Positions 51,963-61,458 are shown, counted from the stretch's first letter. The stretch is DNA of 64,000 bases from Clostridia bacterium (GCA_017404985.1 JAFRBK010000033.1:24233-88232), one strand, 5' to 3'. Program-made: numbers and translations. The notes: generated from the letters alone by a model not told the origin.

Positions 51963-53735
51963 TTATTCCTCCGGCTGAACCAGGGCGATATGCAGTTCTT
52001 CCAGCTGGCGGGGTTCCACTTCTCCGGGAGCGCCCATCATCACATCCTGGGCATTCTTGTTCATGGGGAACGGAATCACCTCGCGGATAGAATCCTCACC
52101 GGCCAGCAGCATCACCATCCGGTCCACCCCGGGAGCGATGCCTGCGTGCGGCGGCGCGCCGTAGCAGAACGCATTGTACATCGCCGGGAACTTGGCTTTC
52201 ACATCTTCTTCACCCAGCCGAACCATTTCAAACGCCTTGATCATGATTTCGGGATCGTGGTTCCGCACAGCGCCGGAGGACAGCTCCACGCCATTGCAAA
52301 CCAGATCGTACTGGTAGGCTGTCACGGACAGGGGGTCAATCTCCCCGGCCGCCGCCTTCTGCAGGATGTCCAACCCTCCGTTGGGCATGGAGAATGGATT
52401 GTGGCAGAATTCCAGTTCTCCGCTTTCCTCGCCGATCTCATACATCGGGAAATCGACAATCCAGCAGAATTCGTAGCGTTCCGCATCCATATGTTCCGGA
52501 CACATCTCGCCGAGCTTTTTCACCATCACGCCCGCGGTTTTCTGGGCCGCGCCGTTTTTACCGGCGCTCAGCGCCACAAAGGTTCCGGGAACCAGGTTCA
52601 GACCGCTGATGACGTCATCCTTTTTCTCCTGCAGGAACTTGGCGATGCCGCCGACAATCTCGCCGTTCTCATCCACGCGGAACCAGTAGGCCTTGTTGCC
52701 GCTGACCACTTCCGTATCGGCACAGAATTTGTCAATCTGTTTCCGGGTGGCAGTGAATCCGGTCACAGGGACCGCCTTGACCACCGCGTTTTCAAAGGGG
52801 CCGAAGCCACAGTCCCCGAGCAGCTCGGTCGCGTCCTTCACGGTCAGGTCAATCCGCAGGTCCGGCTTGTCCGTTCCGTAAGTTTCCATGGCTTCCAGAT
52901 ACGGAATCCGGCGGAAGGGCGCAGTGGATGCCGTGTGGTATTTGCCGTATTGGGCAAAGATCGGCGGCAGCACATCCTCCAGCACCGCGAACACATCCTC
53001 CTGGGTCGCAAAGGCCATCTCCATGTCCAGCTGGTAGAATTCGCCGGGGCTCCGGTCGCCGCGGGCGTCTTCGTCCCGGAAGCACGGGGCAATCTGGAAA
53101 TACCGGTCAAACCCGCTGGTCATCAGCAGCTGCTTGAACTGCTGGGGCGCCTGGGGCAGCGCGTAGAACTTGCCCGGATGCTTTCTGGCGGGCACCAGGT
53201 AGTCCCGGGCGCCTTCCGGGGAGGAGGCGGTCAGAATCGGGGTCGTGATCTCCAGGAAGCCATGCTCCGTCATCGCCCGGCGCAGAGCAGCCACCACGTT
53301 GCAGCGCATAATGATGTTCTTCTTCACCTCTGGATTCCGCAGATCCAGATAGCGGTATTTCAACCGGATGCTTTCGTCCGCTTCCCGGCTGCGGGCAATC
53401 TGGAAAGGCAGGGCATTATAACGGCACTTGCCGAGCACTTCCACGGTGTCCGGCACCACTTCAATGTCGCCGGTATCCATCTTCGGGTTTTTACTGGCCC
53501 GCTCCCGGACCGTGCCGGTCACAGAAACCACGCTCTCCTTGTTCAGGTTCAGCAGGGTTTTCAGCAGTTCTTCATCCTCAACCACCAGCTGAGTGGATCC
53601 GTAAAAATCACGCAGCACCACAAACGCCAGGCTGGCGCTGACTTCCCGGATATTCTCCATCCAGCCGCTCAGCCGGACTTCCCTGCCGGCATCCTCCAGC
53701 CGGAGTTCATTGCAGGTATGTGTTCTGTATTGCAT
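51963..53735 (-). CDS. aspS: Aspartyl-tRNA synthetase
   Basis: 590 residues, bacterial type: N-terminal OB-fold (VRLSGWMENIREVSASLAFVVLRD region), class II motif 2 QIAPCFRDEDARGDRSPGEFYQLDME (quoted in part: CFRDEDARGDRSP), a GAD insertion domain (about 290-420), and motif 3 PPHAGIAPGVDRMVMLLAGE (in part: GIAPGVDRMVML). It charges tRNA-Asp (or Asp/Asn in non-discriminating forms). Follows hisS by 65 bp. Confidence 0.97.
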   Translation of the reverse strand: MQYRTHTCNELRLEDAGREVRLSGWMENIREVSASLAFVVLRDFYGSTQLVVEDEELLKTLLNLNKESVVSVTGTVRERASKNPKMDTGDIEVVPDTVEVLGKCRYNALPFQIARSREADESIRLKYRYLDLRNPEVKKNIIMRCNVVAALRRAMTEHGFLEITTPILTASSPEGARDYLVPARKHPGKFYALPQAPQQFKQLLMTSGFDRYFQIAPCFRDEDARGDRSPGEFYQLDMEMAFATQEDVFAVLEDVLPPIFAQYGKYHTASTAPFRRIPYLEAMETYGTDKPDLRIDLTVKDATELLGDCGFGPFENAVVKAVPVTGFTATRKQIDKFCADTEVVSGNKAYWFRVDENGEIVGGIAKFLQEKKDDVISGLNLVPGTFVALSAGKNGAAQKTAGVMVKKLGEMCPEHMDAERYEFCWIVDFPMYEIGEESGELEFCHNPFSMPNGGLDILQKAAAGEIDPLSVTAYQYDLVCNGVELSSGAVRNHDPEIMIKAFEMVRLGEEDVKAKFPAMYNAFCYGAPPHAGIAPGVDRMVMLLAGEDSIREVIPFPMNKNAQDVMMGAPGEVEPRQLEELHIALVQPEE

Positions 53736-53800
53736 CGTCGTATCCTTCCTTCTTCTTATATTCCTGCTTTCGCCGCACGTTTACGCTACGCTGCAGGGAA

Positions 53801-55060
53801 TTACCCGATCATATTCCTGATTACGCCCGGAGCCTCCGCGGCGGGCACCGTCTTCTCTTCCCCGGTAGCCATGTTCTTAATCTTCAGGGCATTTTGGGCG
53901 GCTTCATCATCCCCGATGGTTCCGGACAAGGGGGCGCCGGTCTTGTTTGCATATTTGAACTGGGCCTTCAGGCTCCGCCCGCAGTGGTCCATGTCCGCTT
54001 TGATTCCCTGCGCCCGCAGATCCTGTACGGTTCGGAAGGCCGCTCCCCGGTTTTGCCCCATATAGGTAATGAAGATATCGTACTGGTTCGGCCGGGGAAG
54101 CACAATTCCTTCGCTGTCCAGCAGCATCAGAACCCGCTCCAGGCCCATGCCAAATCCCACTGCCGGCAGCGAGGGCCCGCCGATCTGCTCCACCAGGTTA
54201 TCATACCGGCCGCCGCCGCAGACGGTCAGGTTTCCGTCCTTCGTGGCAGTCACCAGCTCGAACACGGTCTTGGTATAGTAATCCAGCCCGCGGACGATCC
54301 GACTGTCCACCGAATAAGGAATGCCCGCCCCATCCAGGCAGGATTTCAGGGCTTCAAAATGATCCCGGCACTCGTCGCACAGGAGGTCCAGCATGCTCGG
54401 CGCGTCCTTGGTCAGCTCCTGGCATCTCTTTTCCTTGCAGTCCAACGCCCGCAGCGGGTTCCGCTCGAACCGCTCCTTGCAGCTGTCGCAAAGCTGGTCA
54501 ATCCGCCCCGCCAGATAATCCTTCAGGGTCTGGTGGTAGGCCGGCCGGCATTTCGGACAGCCGATGCTGTTGATCCGAACGCTCAGGTTTTTAATTCCCA
54601 GTTCCTCCAGCAGGTGGAAAGCCAGCAGGATCAGTTCCGCATCCGCAGTGGCTTCTTTTGCACCAAAGCACTCCAGGCCGAACTGGTGGTGCTCCCGGAG
54701 CCGGCCGCTCTGGGGATTTTCATAGCGAAAGATCGGCGCGTCCAGATAGTACATCTTGCAGGGCAACGCATCAGCATACAGGTTGCTTTCCAGGAAGCAT
54801 CGGGCCGCACCGGCCGTTCCCTCCGGTTTCAGCGTGATGGAACGGTCGCCCTTGTCTTTGAAAGTATACATCTCCTTCTGCACGATGTCCGTCGTATCCC
54901 CGACGCCGCGAAGGAACAGCTCCGTATGCTCAAAAACGGGGGTCCGGACTTCCCGGTAGCCCGCCAGGGCAGCGGCTTTGCGCATTTTATCCTCAAGGAA
55001 CTGCCACCGGTAGCTTTCCGCCGGCAGCACGTCCCTGGTTCCGCGGGGTGCCTGAATCAT
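53801..55060 (-). CDS. hisS: Histidyl-tRNA synthetase
   Basis: 419 residues, MIQAPRGTRDVLP start, motif 2 FRYENPQSGRLREHHQFGLE (in part: RLREHHQFGLE), the His-specific GLDYYTKTVFE and GGGRYDNL motifs, then the anticodon-binding domain (YDIFITYMG). A Cys-rich insertion (CPKCRPAYH, CDSCKERFE, CKEKRCQ, CDECRDHF; about 190-260) looks like a zinc-binding region as in many Firmicute HisS. First gene of the leftward hisS-aspS unit. Confidence 0.97.
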   Translation of the reverse strand: MIQAPRGTRDVLPAESYRWQFLEDKMRKAAALAGYREVRTPVFEHTELFLRGVGDTTDIVQKEMYTFKDKGDRSITLKPEGTAGAARCFLESNLYADALPCKMYYLDAPIFRYENPQSGRLREHHQFGLECFGAKEATADAELILLAFHLLEELGIKNLSVRINSIGCPKCRPAYHQTLKDYLAGRIDQLCDSCKERFERNPLRALDCKEKRCQELTKDAPSMLDLLCDECRDHFEALKSCLDGAGIPYSVDSRIVRGLDYYTKTVFELVTATKDGNLTVCGGGRYDNLVEQIGGPSLPAVGFGMGLERVLMLLDSEGIVLPRPNQYDIFITYMGQNRGAAFRTVQDLRAQGIKADMDHCGRSLKAQFKYANKTGAPLSGTIGDDEAAQNALKIKNMATGEEKTVPAAEAPGVIRNMIG

Positions 55061-55099
55061 TCTTCATCCTCCTGTCCGTAAAGGAATCAATAACAATGT

Positions 55100-55127
55100 A
55101 TTATATCATGGATCATCAGAATATCAA
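55100..55127 (-). promoter_or_regulatory. hisS promoter
   Basis: Minus strand TTGATA (55122-55127), 16 bp, TATAAT (55100-55105), 40 bp before the hisS start. No T-box is seen. Confidence 0.65.
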
Positions 55128-55218
55128 AGACATAATTCGCAGCAAAACGGCCGGGGTATTCCCCCGACCGTGTGAAATGTTTGCCTGGACTATGGTCTGT
55201 TTTTAAACTGCGGTTGTT

Positions 55219-56190
55219 TTACCAACTATAGTTCATCGCAGTTGCGACACAGTTCTGGTGCGCCGAATCCACCTGGGCCGACCCGTGGGTCTTGCTCTTG
55301 TAAAAGTGGATGCAAAAATGCCCGTCAAAATTGTTGTCCCCAATGGTGCCCGTGCCATGCGGCATGCCGTTCATGGAAGCCGCATACACATGGCCGTTGT
55401 ATTTGACCAGGATCGCCCTCCTTTTCCAGCTCCAGTGCCCGAAGATACTTAGCATCGTCTTGGTATCGGTGGAGGTTTTCGGTTCTGCGTCCAGGTGGTT
55501 GTAGCCGCTCCACCGCTTGCAGGTGAACACCTTGCCTGTCCGGATATCCTTCACCTTGAAGGTGGCTCCCTTCGGAATCACGTTGGAGCCGCCGTTGAAC
55601 CAGTCCAGCCGTTCCGTTCCGTTTCCGTTTCCGGAGGAATCGGAGGAGTCCGCCTTCTTGGCGTTTGAACTGTTCAGCTTCTTCAGGGTATCGGAATTAA
55701 CCTTGCCGGTCTCCTTCAGGCCGTTTCGTTTCTGAAAGTTCTTGACTGCCGTTTTTGTACCGTTCCCGTAATCCCCGTCGATGGATCCTGAGTAATATCC
55801 CAGTGATTTCAGCCGTTTCTGCACGGACTTGACCGCATCCCCTTTATCGCCGGGGGCACATGTTCCGTTGCTGCTTCCCGAGGATTTGGAATCGGAGGAT
55901 TTTGAGTCAGATGACTTTGATCCGGAGGAGGAACCGTTGACACTGATATATTTCTTGGCAACATATCCTTTCTTTCCGCTTGCGGAGATTTTGTACCAGC
56001 TTCCCTGGGTATCGTCGATGGTAACCTTGTCACCCTCCCGGAGGCGGCCCACCACATCTGATTCCGTGGATGCGGATTTTCGGATATTCAGCGAGCTGGC
56101 GGTCACGGTCCCTGTCTTGGCCAGCGCGCATGTCACGGGAAGGACAACCAGAAGAAAAACCAAGCCTGCCAGGAGTTTCCATCTTCTCAA
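55219..56190 (-). CDS. Secreted SH3 + peptidoglycan-binding protein with unknown C-terminal domain
   Basis: 323 residues. The start is TTG 56190: an upstream ATG (56201) is out of frame and ends after four codons. A signal peptide ends near residue 24 (TCALAK). Domains: SH3 (about 28-82, LNIRKSASTESDVVGRL, GYVAKKYI), a Ser/Lys linker with SSDSK repeats, PG_binding_1 (about 110-165, VKSVQKRLKSLGYYSGSID), and a C-terminal domain (about 195-323) with HWSWKRRAILVKYNGHVYAAS and GHFCIHFYKSKTHGSAQVD...HQ. The His/Cys/Ser pattern suggests an enzyme, but I cannot name the family. Confidence 0.8.
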   Translation of the reverse strand: MRRWKLLAGLVFLLVVLPVTCALAKTGTVTASSLNIRKSASTESDVVGRLREGDKVTIDDTQGSWYKISASGKKGYVAKKYISVNGSSSGSKSSDSKSSDSKSSGSSNGTCAPGDKGDAVKSVQKRLKSLGYYSGSIDGDYGNGTKTAVKNFQKRNGLKETGKVNSDTLKKLNSSNAKKADSSDSSGNGNGTERLDWFNGGSNVIPKGATFKVKDIRTGKVFTCKRWSGYNHLDAEPKTSTDTKTMLSIFGHWSWKRRAILVKYNGHVYAASMNGMPHGTGTIGDNNFDGHFCIHFYKSKTHGSAQVDSAHQNCVATAMNYSW

Positions 56191-56402
56191 AGGCTGTTCA
56201 TCTCCCCTCCCTTAACATATTCTTTCGATACAGGGTCATTTTATTACGCATTTATTACATTGTCAACTCTTTTTGAAATATTTATTTCATTTTTTAACAA
56301 TATTTTTTCATCTTTTCTTCTCTTTTCCTCCTGTTTGCGATCTGGTGCGACTTAAGAAACCCCTTCGGACATTTTTTTCGCACATCCATACAAAGATTTT
56401 CC

Positions 56403-56431
56403 TTGACATTTTCTTCCCGGGATGATACGAT
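56403..56431 (+). promoter_or_regulatory. rplJL promoter
   Basis: TTGACA (56403-56408), 17 bp, TACGAT (56426-56431). Nothing gene-like is seen between 56191 and this promoter. Confidence 0.75.
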
Positions 56432-56439
56432 TACCCGCG

Positions 56440-56575
56440 GTTTGAAGAAACCAGTGCCGTAGACAGCCGGTGTCGAAAGACGTAAAGGGGCCTGCCCCGC
56501 CTGCCGAGGTGTGAGTGAGAAGGATTGTTTTCCCTTGCGCCTGCACGCAAGGGTTTCTTATTTTGAACCAGGCAG
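56440..56575 (+). promoter_or_regulatory. Ribosomal protein L10 leader RNA with attenuator
   Basis: The leader carries CCGTAGACAGCCGGTG and, further on, CCTGCCGAGGTG, the conserved flanks of the L10(L12)-binding leader of Firmicutes. A terminator follows: CCCTTGCG (56532-56539) with CGCAAGGG (56546-56553) and a T-rich run. Excess L10 would promote termination. Confidence 0.92.
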
Positions 56576-56589
56576 GAGGTGCAATTGAA

Positions 56590-57093
56590 GTGAGTGCGAA
56601 TCTTGAAGCTAAAAAGGCAATCGTTGCCGATATCGTCGAGAAGCTGAAGAACGCGGAGTCCATGGTGATCTGCTCCTACAGCGGCCTGACCGTGGAACAG
56701 GTTACCCAGCTGCGGAAGAACTGCCGTGAGAACGACGTTCATTACTGCGTGCTGAAGAACCGCCTGGTCGCCCGTGCCCTGAAAGAGTTGAACATTGAAG
56801 GGCTGGACAATCTGCTGGAAGGCCCCAATGCCTTCGTTTTCGGCGAAAAGGATGTTACCGCTGCTCCCAAGATGATTTCCAGCTTTATTGAAAAGAATAA
56901 GCTGACATCTCTGGAGATCAAAGGCGGCCTGTTGGGAACCGAGGTCATGGACGTCGCTACCATCAAGGATCTGGCTGCCACCCCCAGCCGGGAAGAGCTC
57001 CTGGCCACCCTGGTGGGTTGCCTCGTGTCCCCTGTGTCTTCGCTGGTTTCCGTTCTCGAGCAGATCGCCGAGAAGAAGGAATCCGCCGCCTGA
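56590..57093 (+). CDS. rplJ: 50S ribosomal protein L10
   Basis: 167 residues from GTG 56590, with GGAGGTG 8 bp upstream. The family segments are LEAKKAIVADIVEKLKNAES, CSYSGLTVEQVTQLRK and YCVLKNRLVARALKE (each part of the rRNA-binding domain), and a C-terminal helix that carries L7/L12 dimers. rplK and rplA are not adjacent, nor is rpoB downstream. Confidence 0.96.
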   Translation: MSANLEAKKAIVADIVEKLKNAESMVICSYSGLTVEQVTQLRKNCRENDVHYCVLKNRLVARALKELNIEGLDNLLEGPNAFVFGEKDVTAAPKMISSFIEKNKLTSLEIKGGLLGTEVMDVATIKDLAATPSREELLATLVGCLVSPVSSLVSVLEQIAEKKESAA

Positions 57094-57152
57094 CACTTCC
57101 CTTTGCGGCATAGCCGCGTAATCATGAACGAATAAATATGGAGGATAATCAA

Positions 57153-57527
57153 ATGACGAATCAGGAAATTCTCGAAGCGATTGAGTCTATGACGCTGCTT
57201 CAGGTAAAAGAACTCGTTGACGAAATGAAAGAAAAGTTCGGTGTGACCGGCGCGATCGCCGTGGCCGGCGGCCCCGCTGCCGGTGGCGCTGCTGCCGCTG
57301 CTGAAGAAGAAAAGACCGAATTCGATGTCATCCTGAAGGAAACCGGATCCGAAAAGATCAAGGTCATCAAGGTTGTGCGCGAAGTCGTGGCCGGCCTGGG
57401 CCTGAAGGAAGCCAAGGACATCGTGGAATCCGCTCCCAAGACCATCAAGGAAGCAGTCTCCAAGGAAGAAGCCGAGAAGATCGCCGAGCAGTTCAAGGCT
57501 GTCGGCGCGACCGTGGAAATCAAATAA
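57153..57527 (+). CDS. rplL: 50S ribosomal protein L7/L12
   Basis: 124 residues from ATG 57153 (GGAGGATA site). N-terminal dimer helix ([20 protein letters not shown]), Ala/Gly hinge (about 38-50) and the conserved C-terminal domain [21 protein letters not shown] ... [20 protein letters not shown] (in parts). It recruits elongation factors. Co-transcribed with rplJ and followed by a terminator. Confidence 0.98.
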   Translation: MTNQEILEAIESMTLLQVKELVDEMKEKFGVTGAIAVAGGPAAGGAAAAAEEEKTEFDVILKETGSEKIKVIKVVREVVAGLGLKEAKDIVESAPKTIKEAVSKEEAEKIAEQFKAVGATVEIK

Positions 57528-57546
57528 TTTTCCCGAATTCATTCAG

Positions 57547-57578
57547 GGACGGGCAGTTCATTGCCCGTCCTTGTTTCA
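57547..57578 (+). terminator. Terminator of rplJL
   Basis: GGACGGGCA (57547-57555) pairs with TGCCCGTCC (57562-57570), followed by TTGTTTCAT. Confidence 0.85.
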
Positions 57579-57639
57579 TATCCGGTTTTTTGCTATAATC
57601 CTTTCATGAACCATTACAGATTGGAAGGAGCGCTGATCC

Positions 57640-58551
57640 GTGGCAATCGACCGGCGGGCAGCCGGCTGGCTGGTTTTCCTGCTGGCTGTGCTTTTGCTCG
57701 TTTCCGCCTCAGCGGAGGAAGATGAAATCATTCCGCCGCAGTATCCTGTCCCCTCGTATGTCTCCGTCCTCCTCTCCGTGGCCCAGGAGGAAATCGGATA
57801 TACCGAAGGGGAGCACGGCCGAACCAAATACGGAGAATGGGCCGGCGACCCCTATGCCCAGTGGTGCGCCGAATTCCAGTGCTGGTGTGTGGACCAGGCG
57901 GAAAAGCGCACGGGGGATAAGCTCCTGAACGTCGTCTGGCCGCTGTATTCCGCTTCCAATACGGGAAGGGCCTGGTTCATTACCGCCGGAAGGTATGTGA
58001 TCCGGAAAGGGCCTGTGGATGGATGGGGGTACCAGTGGCTGAAGGGGGAGGATTCCTATATCCGTTCCGGAGACTATATTCCCCAGCCCGGCGACTGGGT
58101 GTTCTTCACCTGGACCGCCAATACGGACACGGACCATGTCGCCCTGGTGGAATACTGCACCCGGAATGCTTCCGGCGCGGTCACAATCCATGTCATCGAG
58201 GGCAACAAGCCTTCCTCCGTCAGCCGGGGCACCTACAGCATCCATGATGCTTCGATTCTCGGCTACGGCACGGTGCATGACGTGATGGACATCACCATGC
58301 ATTTCGGCAACACCGGGGAAAAGGTCCGCCAGCTGCAGCAAAAGCTTGCCTATCTGGAGTATCTGGAGGAATCACAGGTTTCCGGCCATTTCGGAAACGC
58401 AACCCTGGCCGCCGTCCGGGCTTTTCAGGAAAGCCACGGAGAAAAAGCCTCCGGCATGGCCAACATGGCCATGCAGCGGAAGCTGGATCAGGCCTATGAG
58501 GAAAAGATGAGCCATGATCCCGCCATCTGGACCGTCGTTGATGAAGACTGA
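57640..58551 (+). CDS. Secreted CHAP-type amidase/endopeptidase with peptidoglycan-binding domain
   Basis: 303 residues from GTG 57640 (GGAAGGAG site). Signal peptide to about residue 26. A CHAP/NlpC-type cysteine peptidase domain follows: Cys in PYAQWCAEFQCWC, His in DTDHVALVEY, and Glu/Asn in HVIEGNKPSS. A C-terminal PG_binding_1 domain spans about 225-290 (VRQLQQKLAYLEYL, GHFGNATLAAVRAFQE). It should cut wall peptide cross-links. Transcribed rightward after rplL but with a terminator between. Confidence 0.85.
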   Translation: MAIDRRAAGWLVFLLAVLLLVSASAEEDEIIPPQYPVPSYVSVLLSVAQEEIGYTEGEHGRTKYGEWAGDPYAQWCAEFQCWCVDQAEKRTGDKLLNVVWPLYSASNTGRAWFITAGRYVIRKGPVDGWGYQWLKGEDSYIRSGDYIPQPGDWVFFTWTANTDTDHVALVEYCTRNASGAVTIHVIEGNKPSSVSRGTYSIHDASILGYGTVHDVMDITMHFGNTGEKVRQLQQKLAYLEYLEESQVSGHFGNATLAAVRAFQESHGEKASGMANMAMQRKLDQAYEEKMSHDPAIWTVVDED

Positions 58552-58640
58552 CCCGCTTTTTACTATTTCACCCGGGGGCCGACAGGAAGGCCGCCCCGCG
58601 GAAAGAGCCTTTTGATTATTCAAAGATTGGAGATCATGCT

Positions 58641-60056
58641 ATGCGCCGTATCGTCTGCCTGTTCCTGATTCTCGTGCTGGCCGCCGGTGTGCTTCCCGCC
58701 GCGGCGGAGAAAGCCACCAGCATCGATTATTCCCTTGTCACGGGTTTCATCGACAGCCGGGAGATCAAAACCTATGCCTTTGATCTTCATTTCAACCTGA
58801 ACCCCCTCGCCTTCCCGATGGACCAGCATCTGAAAATGGCCGGCTACGCGGATTTCCTGAAGGATATGCGCCTGAAGGGAACCTATTCCTGGTCGGAGTC
58901 GGACGGCATGGTCGATATCCGAGCTACGATCCTGCCTTCCGAGGGTTCCTCCTCCGGAGTTGATTTCCGGATCTACGGCGTGCCCGCCATTTTCGTGTTC
59001 TCTTCCCCCCTGATGGGAGAGGAAACCATTTTCTTCAATGCGCCTGCCCTGCTGGCCTTCGGCAACAAATCCTGGTCCCATCTGTCCCTGCCGCTGCAGT
59101 ATGTTTCCCTGGTGAATCCCTTCATCTGGCAGTTGTCCTTCCGTTGCCTCGCCAATGATTTTGAGGAACTGGCCGGGTTCTCCGACGAGGAACGGACCAT
59201 TCCAGCCGAAACCATCGCACAGATTGCGGACCGCTGGAGCGATGATATCCAGTCCGACCTGTACCTGAACGAGTGGATGACCGCGGTCACCCTGAGCAAG
59301 CCGGAGGAAACCCAGCCCCTGATCAGCGATTTCGAAAACCTCTCCTCTTACCTGAAAAACCAGGTCACCCAGTCCGGCGCCCTTCGGGTCCTGAAGGAAG
59401 GCAACTCCGTCGTCTGGAAAAATTCCCTGAATGATGTGCTTTTCCGGAAAACATCAGAAAAAAACAGCACCGGCTGGACACTGGACCTGCCGGTGACACG
59501 CAGCGGCTTTAAGCCGTATGCATCCTGGGAAAAGACAGAAAACGGAAAAACCTACGATTTTGACCTCCGGGCCTATTACCTGGCCGCGGACAGCAAAGGC
59601 AAGGACATGCTCTCCCTTCGGGCTTACGGCCATGGGATTCCTTCTGTCCTTCCGGTGGATTCAGATTTTTACCTGGACCTGTTCCTGACCGGGGAAGTCT
59701 TCCCGAATTTCGCCCTGTCCGTCCGCGGAGGCACCCGTTCGGACGGCGCGGTTTCCATCGGAGTATACAAGCCTATCGTTGAAGGCAACGACCCGGTGGA
59801 AATCATCCGCCTGGAGGGCACAGTACAGACTGTGGATGCCCTGCATATGCCGCTGTATAAGCCGGGCTCCTGGATGTATAAGCGGAACATTTTCTCCCTG
59901 AACGACTCATCCATGTCCGAGTTCATCGAAAACGTGAAGGAACCGATCATCAAGGGCGCCCTCGGCTTCCTGATGGAAGTGCCCCTTTCCTTCTGCCAGA
60001 GCCTTATGGATGACCTCACCGACTCCGGCATTCTCAGCATGGTACTCGGCCATTGA
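58641..60056 (+). CDS. Large secreted protein of unknown function
   Basis: 471 residues, ATG 58641 with GGAGATC. A signal peptide ends at about residue 23 (VLPAAAEK). The mature protein is rich in beta-strand patterns and aromatic residues and has no Cys cluster or catalytic motif that I recognise. The C-terminal 40 residues form amphipathic helices (EFIENVKEPIIKGALGFLME). It lies 89 bp after the CHAP gene in the same direction, so an envelope role in the same transcript is possible. Confidence 0.7.
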   Translation: MRRIVCLFLILVLAAGVLPAAAEKATSIDYSLVTGFIDSREIKTYAFDLHFNLNPLAFPMDQHLKMAGYADFLKDMRLKGTYSWSESDGMVDIRATILPSEGSSSGVDFRIYGVPAIFVFSSPLMGEETIFFNAPALLAFGNKSWSHLSLPLQYVSLVNPFIWQLSFRCLANDFEELAGFSDEERTIPAETIAQIADRWSDDIQSDLYLNEWMTAVTLSKPEETQPLISDFENLSSYLKNQVTQSGALRVLKEGNSVVWKNSLNDVLFRKTSEKNSTGWTLDLPVTRSGFKPYASWEKTENGKTYDFDLRAYYLAADSKGKDMLSLRAYGHGIPSVLPVDSDFYLDLFLTGEVFPNFALSVRGGTRSDGAVSIGVYKPIVEGNDPVEIIRLEGTVQTVDALHMPLYKPGSWMYKRNIFSLNDSSMSEFIENVKEPIIKGALGFLMEVPLSFCQSLMDDLTDSGILSMVLGH

Positions 60057-60083
60057 GCCCGTTCCGGGCACAGCCGGGAATGC

Positions 60084-60914
60084 TTATTCCCACACCCCAT
60101 CAAAAACAAATTCTTCCGGGCCGGCCATGATTACATGGCCGGTTTTTTCATCCCATTCGATATCCAGATTTCCGCCGTTCAACACCAGGGTCGCTTTCCG
60201 GTCCGTCAGGCCGTTCAGCACGGCGGCCACCAACGTGGCGCAGGCACCGGTTCCGCAGGCCATGGTTTCCCCGGCTCCCCGCTCCCACACGCGCATCCGG
60301 ATCGTCTGCCTGTCCCGTACAGTGGCAAATTCCACATTGGCCCGCTCCGGAAAAAGTCCGCAGGTTTCAAATATCGGCCCGATCCGGTGGACATCAAAGG
60401 CATCCGCATCCTCCACGAAGGTCACGGCGTGCGGATTTCCCATGCTTACGCAGGTCAGGTTCAGCACTGTGCCGCCCTGTTCCGCCAGCACGTTCACCAC
60501 AGGGTCCCCCGGCAGGATCGTCGGGATTTCCGCCGCCTTCAGCCGCGGCGCGCCCATATCCACGGACACCGATTCCGTCACGCCATCCCGAACCTTCAGC
60601 TTCATCTCCCGAATGCCGGAGCCCGTCATCAGGCGGATCTCCGTCCGGTCCGTCAGTCCCCGGTCGTATACATATTTCGCCACGCAACGGGACGCGTTTC
60701 CGCACATTTCCGCCTCGCTCCCGTCCGAATTGAACATCCGCATCCGGAAGTCCGCTTCCGCACAGGGCAGGATCAGCACCAGGCCGTCGCTGCCCACGCC
60801 AAAATGGCGGTCACTGATCTTTTTCGCCAGGGCGGAGGGGTCTGAAACCGATTCCTCCAGGCAGTTCACGTAGATATAATCGTTTCCGAGCCCCTGCATT
60901 TTAGTAAAACGCAT
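60084..60914 (-). CDS. dapF: Diaminopimelate epimerase
   Basis: 276 residues. The two catalytic Cys are in GNASRCVAKY (about residue 73) and ACGTGACATLVA (about 218), with MQGLGNDYIYVN at the start. It converts LL- to meso-diaminopimelate for lysine and peptidoglycan. Convergent with the secreted-protein gene and co-directional with the small ORFs upstream. Confidence 0.96.
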   Translation of the reverse strand: MRFTKMQGLGNDYIYVNCLEESVSDPSALAKKISDRHFGVGSDGLVLILPCAEADFRMRMFNSDGSEAEMCGNASRCVAKYVYDRGLTDRTEIRLMTGSGIREMKLKVRDGVTESVSVDMGAPRLKAAEIPTILPGDPVVNVLAEQGGTVLNLTCVSMGNPHAVTFVEDADAFDVHRIGPIFETCGLFPERANVEFATVRDRQTIRMRVWERGAGETMACGTGACATLVAAVLNGLTDRKATLVLNGGNLDIEWDEKTGHVIMAGPEEFVFDGVWE

Positions 60915-60936
60915 GGTGTTCCCCTCCGTCCTTTTT

Positions 60937-61458
60937 TCAGTTCACGCTGCCTTCGGCTGCCAGAGCTTCTCCGGACGCTTCCGCAGGCTGCTCCTCTGCT
61001 TCTTCCTCATTGCGGATAAAGCGGTTCAGTTCCTTCAGCCTGTTAATCCGACCCTGCACCCGCATCCCGGTCAGGGCTTTGCTGCGGTATCTGTCAAACA
61101 TGGCCCGCACACCCATCGTCACGGGGATCGCAGCCCAGAACCCGGTCACGCCGGCAACTGCCGCGCCGACACCCATGGCGGCGCCGGTTTTGACCATCCT
61201 GTAAGCGCCGTCCTTGAGCCCGGTCATTCCGGGTTTTCTGCCGAGCAGCACCTTGCTGCCTTCGCTGGCAGAAATAATCACAAAGGGCAGCAGGCCGGAC
61301 ACGCTCTCAGTCAACTCCGACAGGAGACCGGTTTCCTCCAGCAGCCCGGTATCCACGGCAATCTCATCCATATAGGTCAGCCCCGTGGCCAGCGTATCGA
61401 CCACAGTATCCCGCTGCCGTTTTCTGTATTCCTTTACCATTTCCTCATAAGTCTTCAT
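60937..61458 (-). CDS. Conserved-looking protein of unknown function with hydrophobic core
   Basis: 173 residues, AAGGAGGAT site before ATG 61458. A hydrophobic Gly/Ala-rich stretch (GAAMGVGAAVAGVTGFWAA, about 92-112) may span the membrane, flanked by charged helices and an acidic Glu/Ala tail. It may be a small membrane or toxin-like protein, but no family is recognised. It lies 23 bp upstream of dapF and is probably in the same transcript. Confidence 0.6.
   Translation of the reverse strand: MKTYEEMVKEYRKRQRDTVVDTLATGLTYMDEIAVDTGLLEETGLLSELTESVSGLLPFVIISASEGSKVLLGRKPGMTGLKDGAYRMVKTGAAMGVGAAVAGVTGFWAAIPVTMGVRAMFDRYRSKALTGMRVQGRINRLKELNRFIRNEEEAEEQPAEASGEALAAEGSVN

Noticed and set aside
55140-55175. 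Hairpin CGG..CCG between hisS and the SH3/PG-binding gene as a terminator
   Set aside because: The stem is interrupted and no T-run follows; support is too weak to list as a feature.
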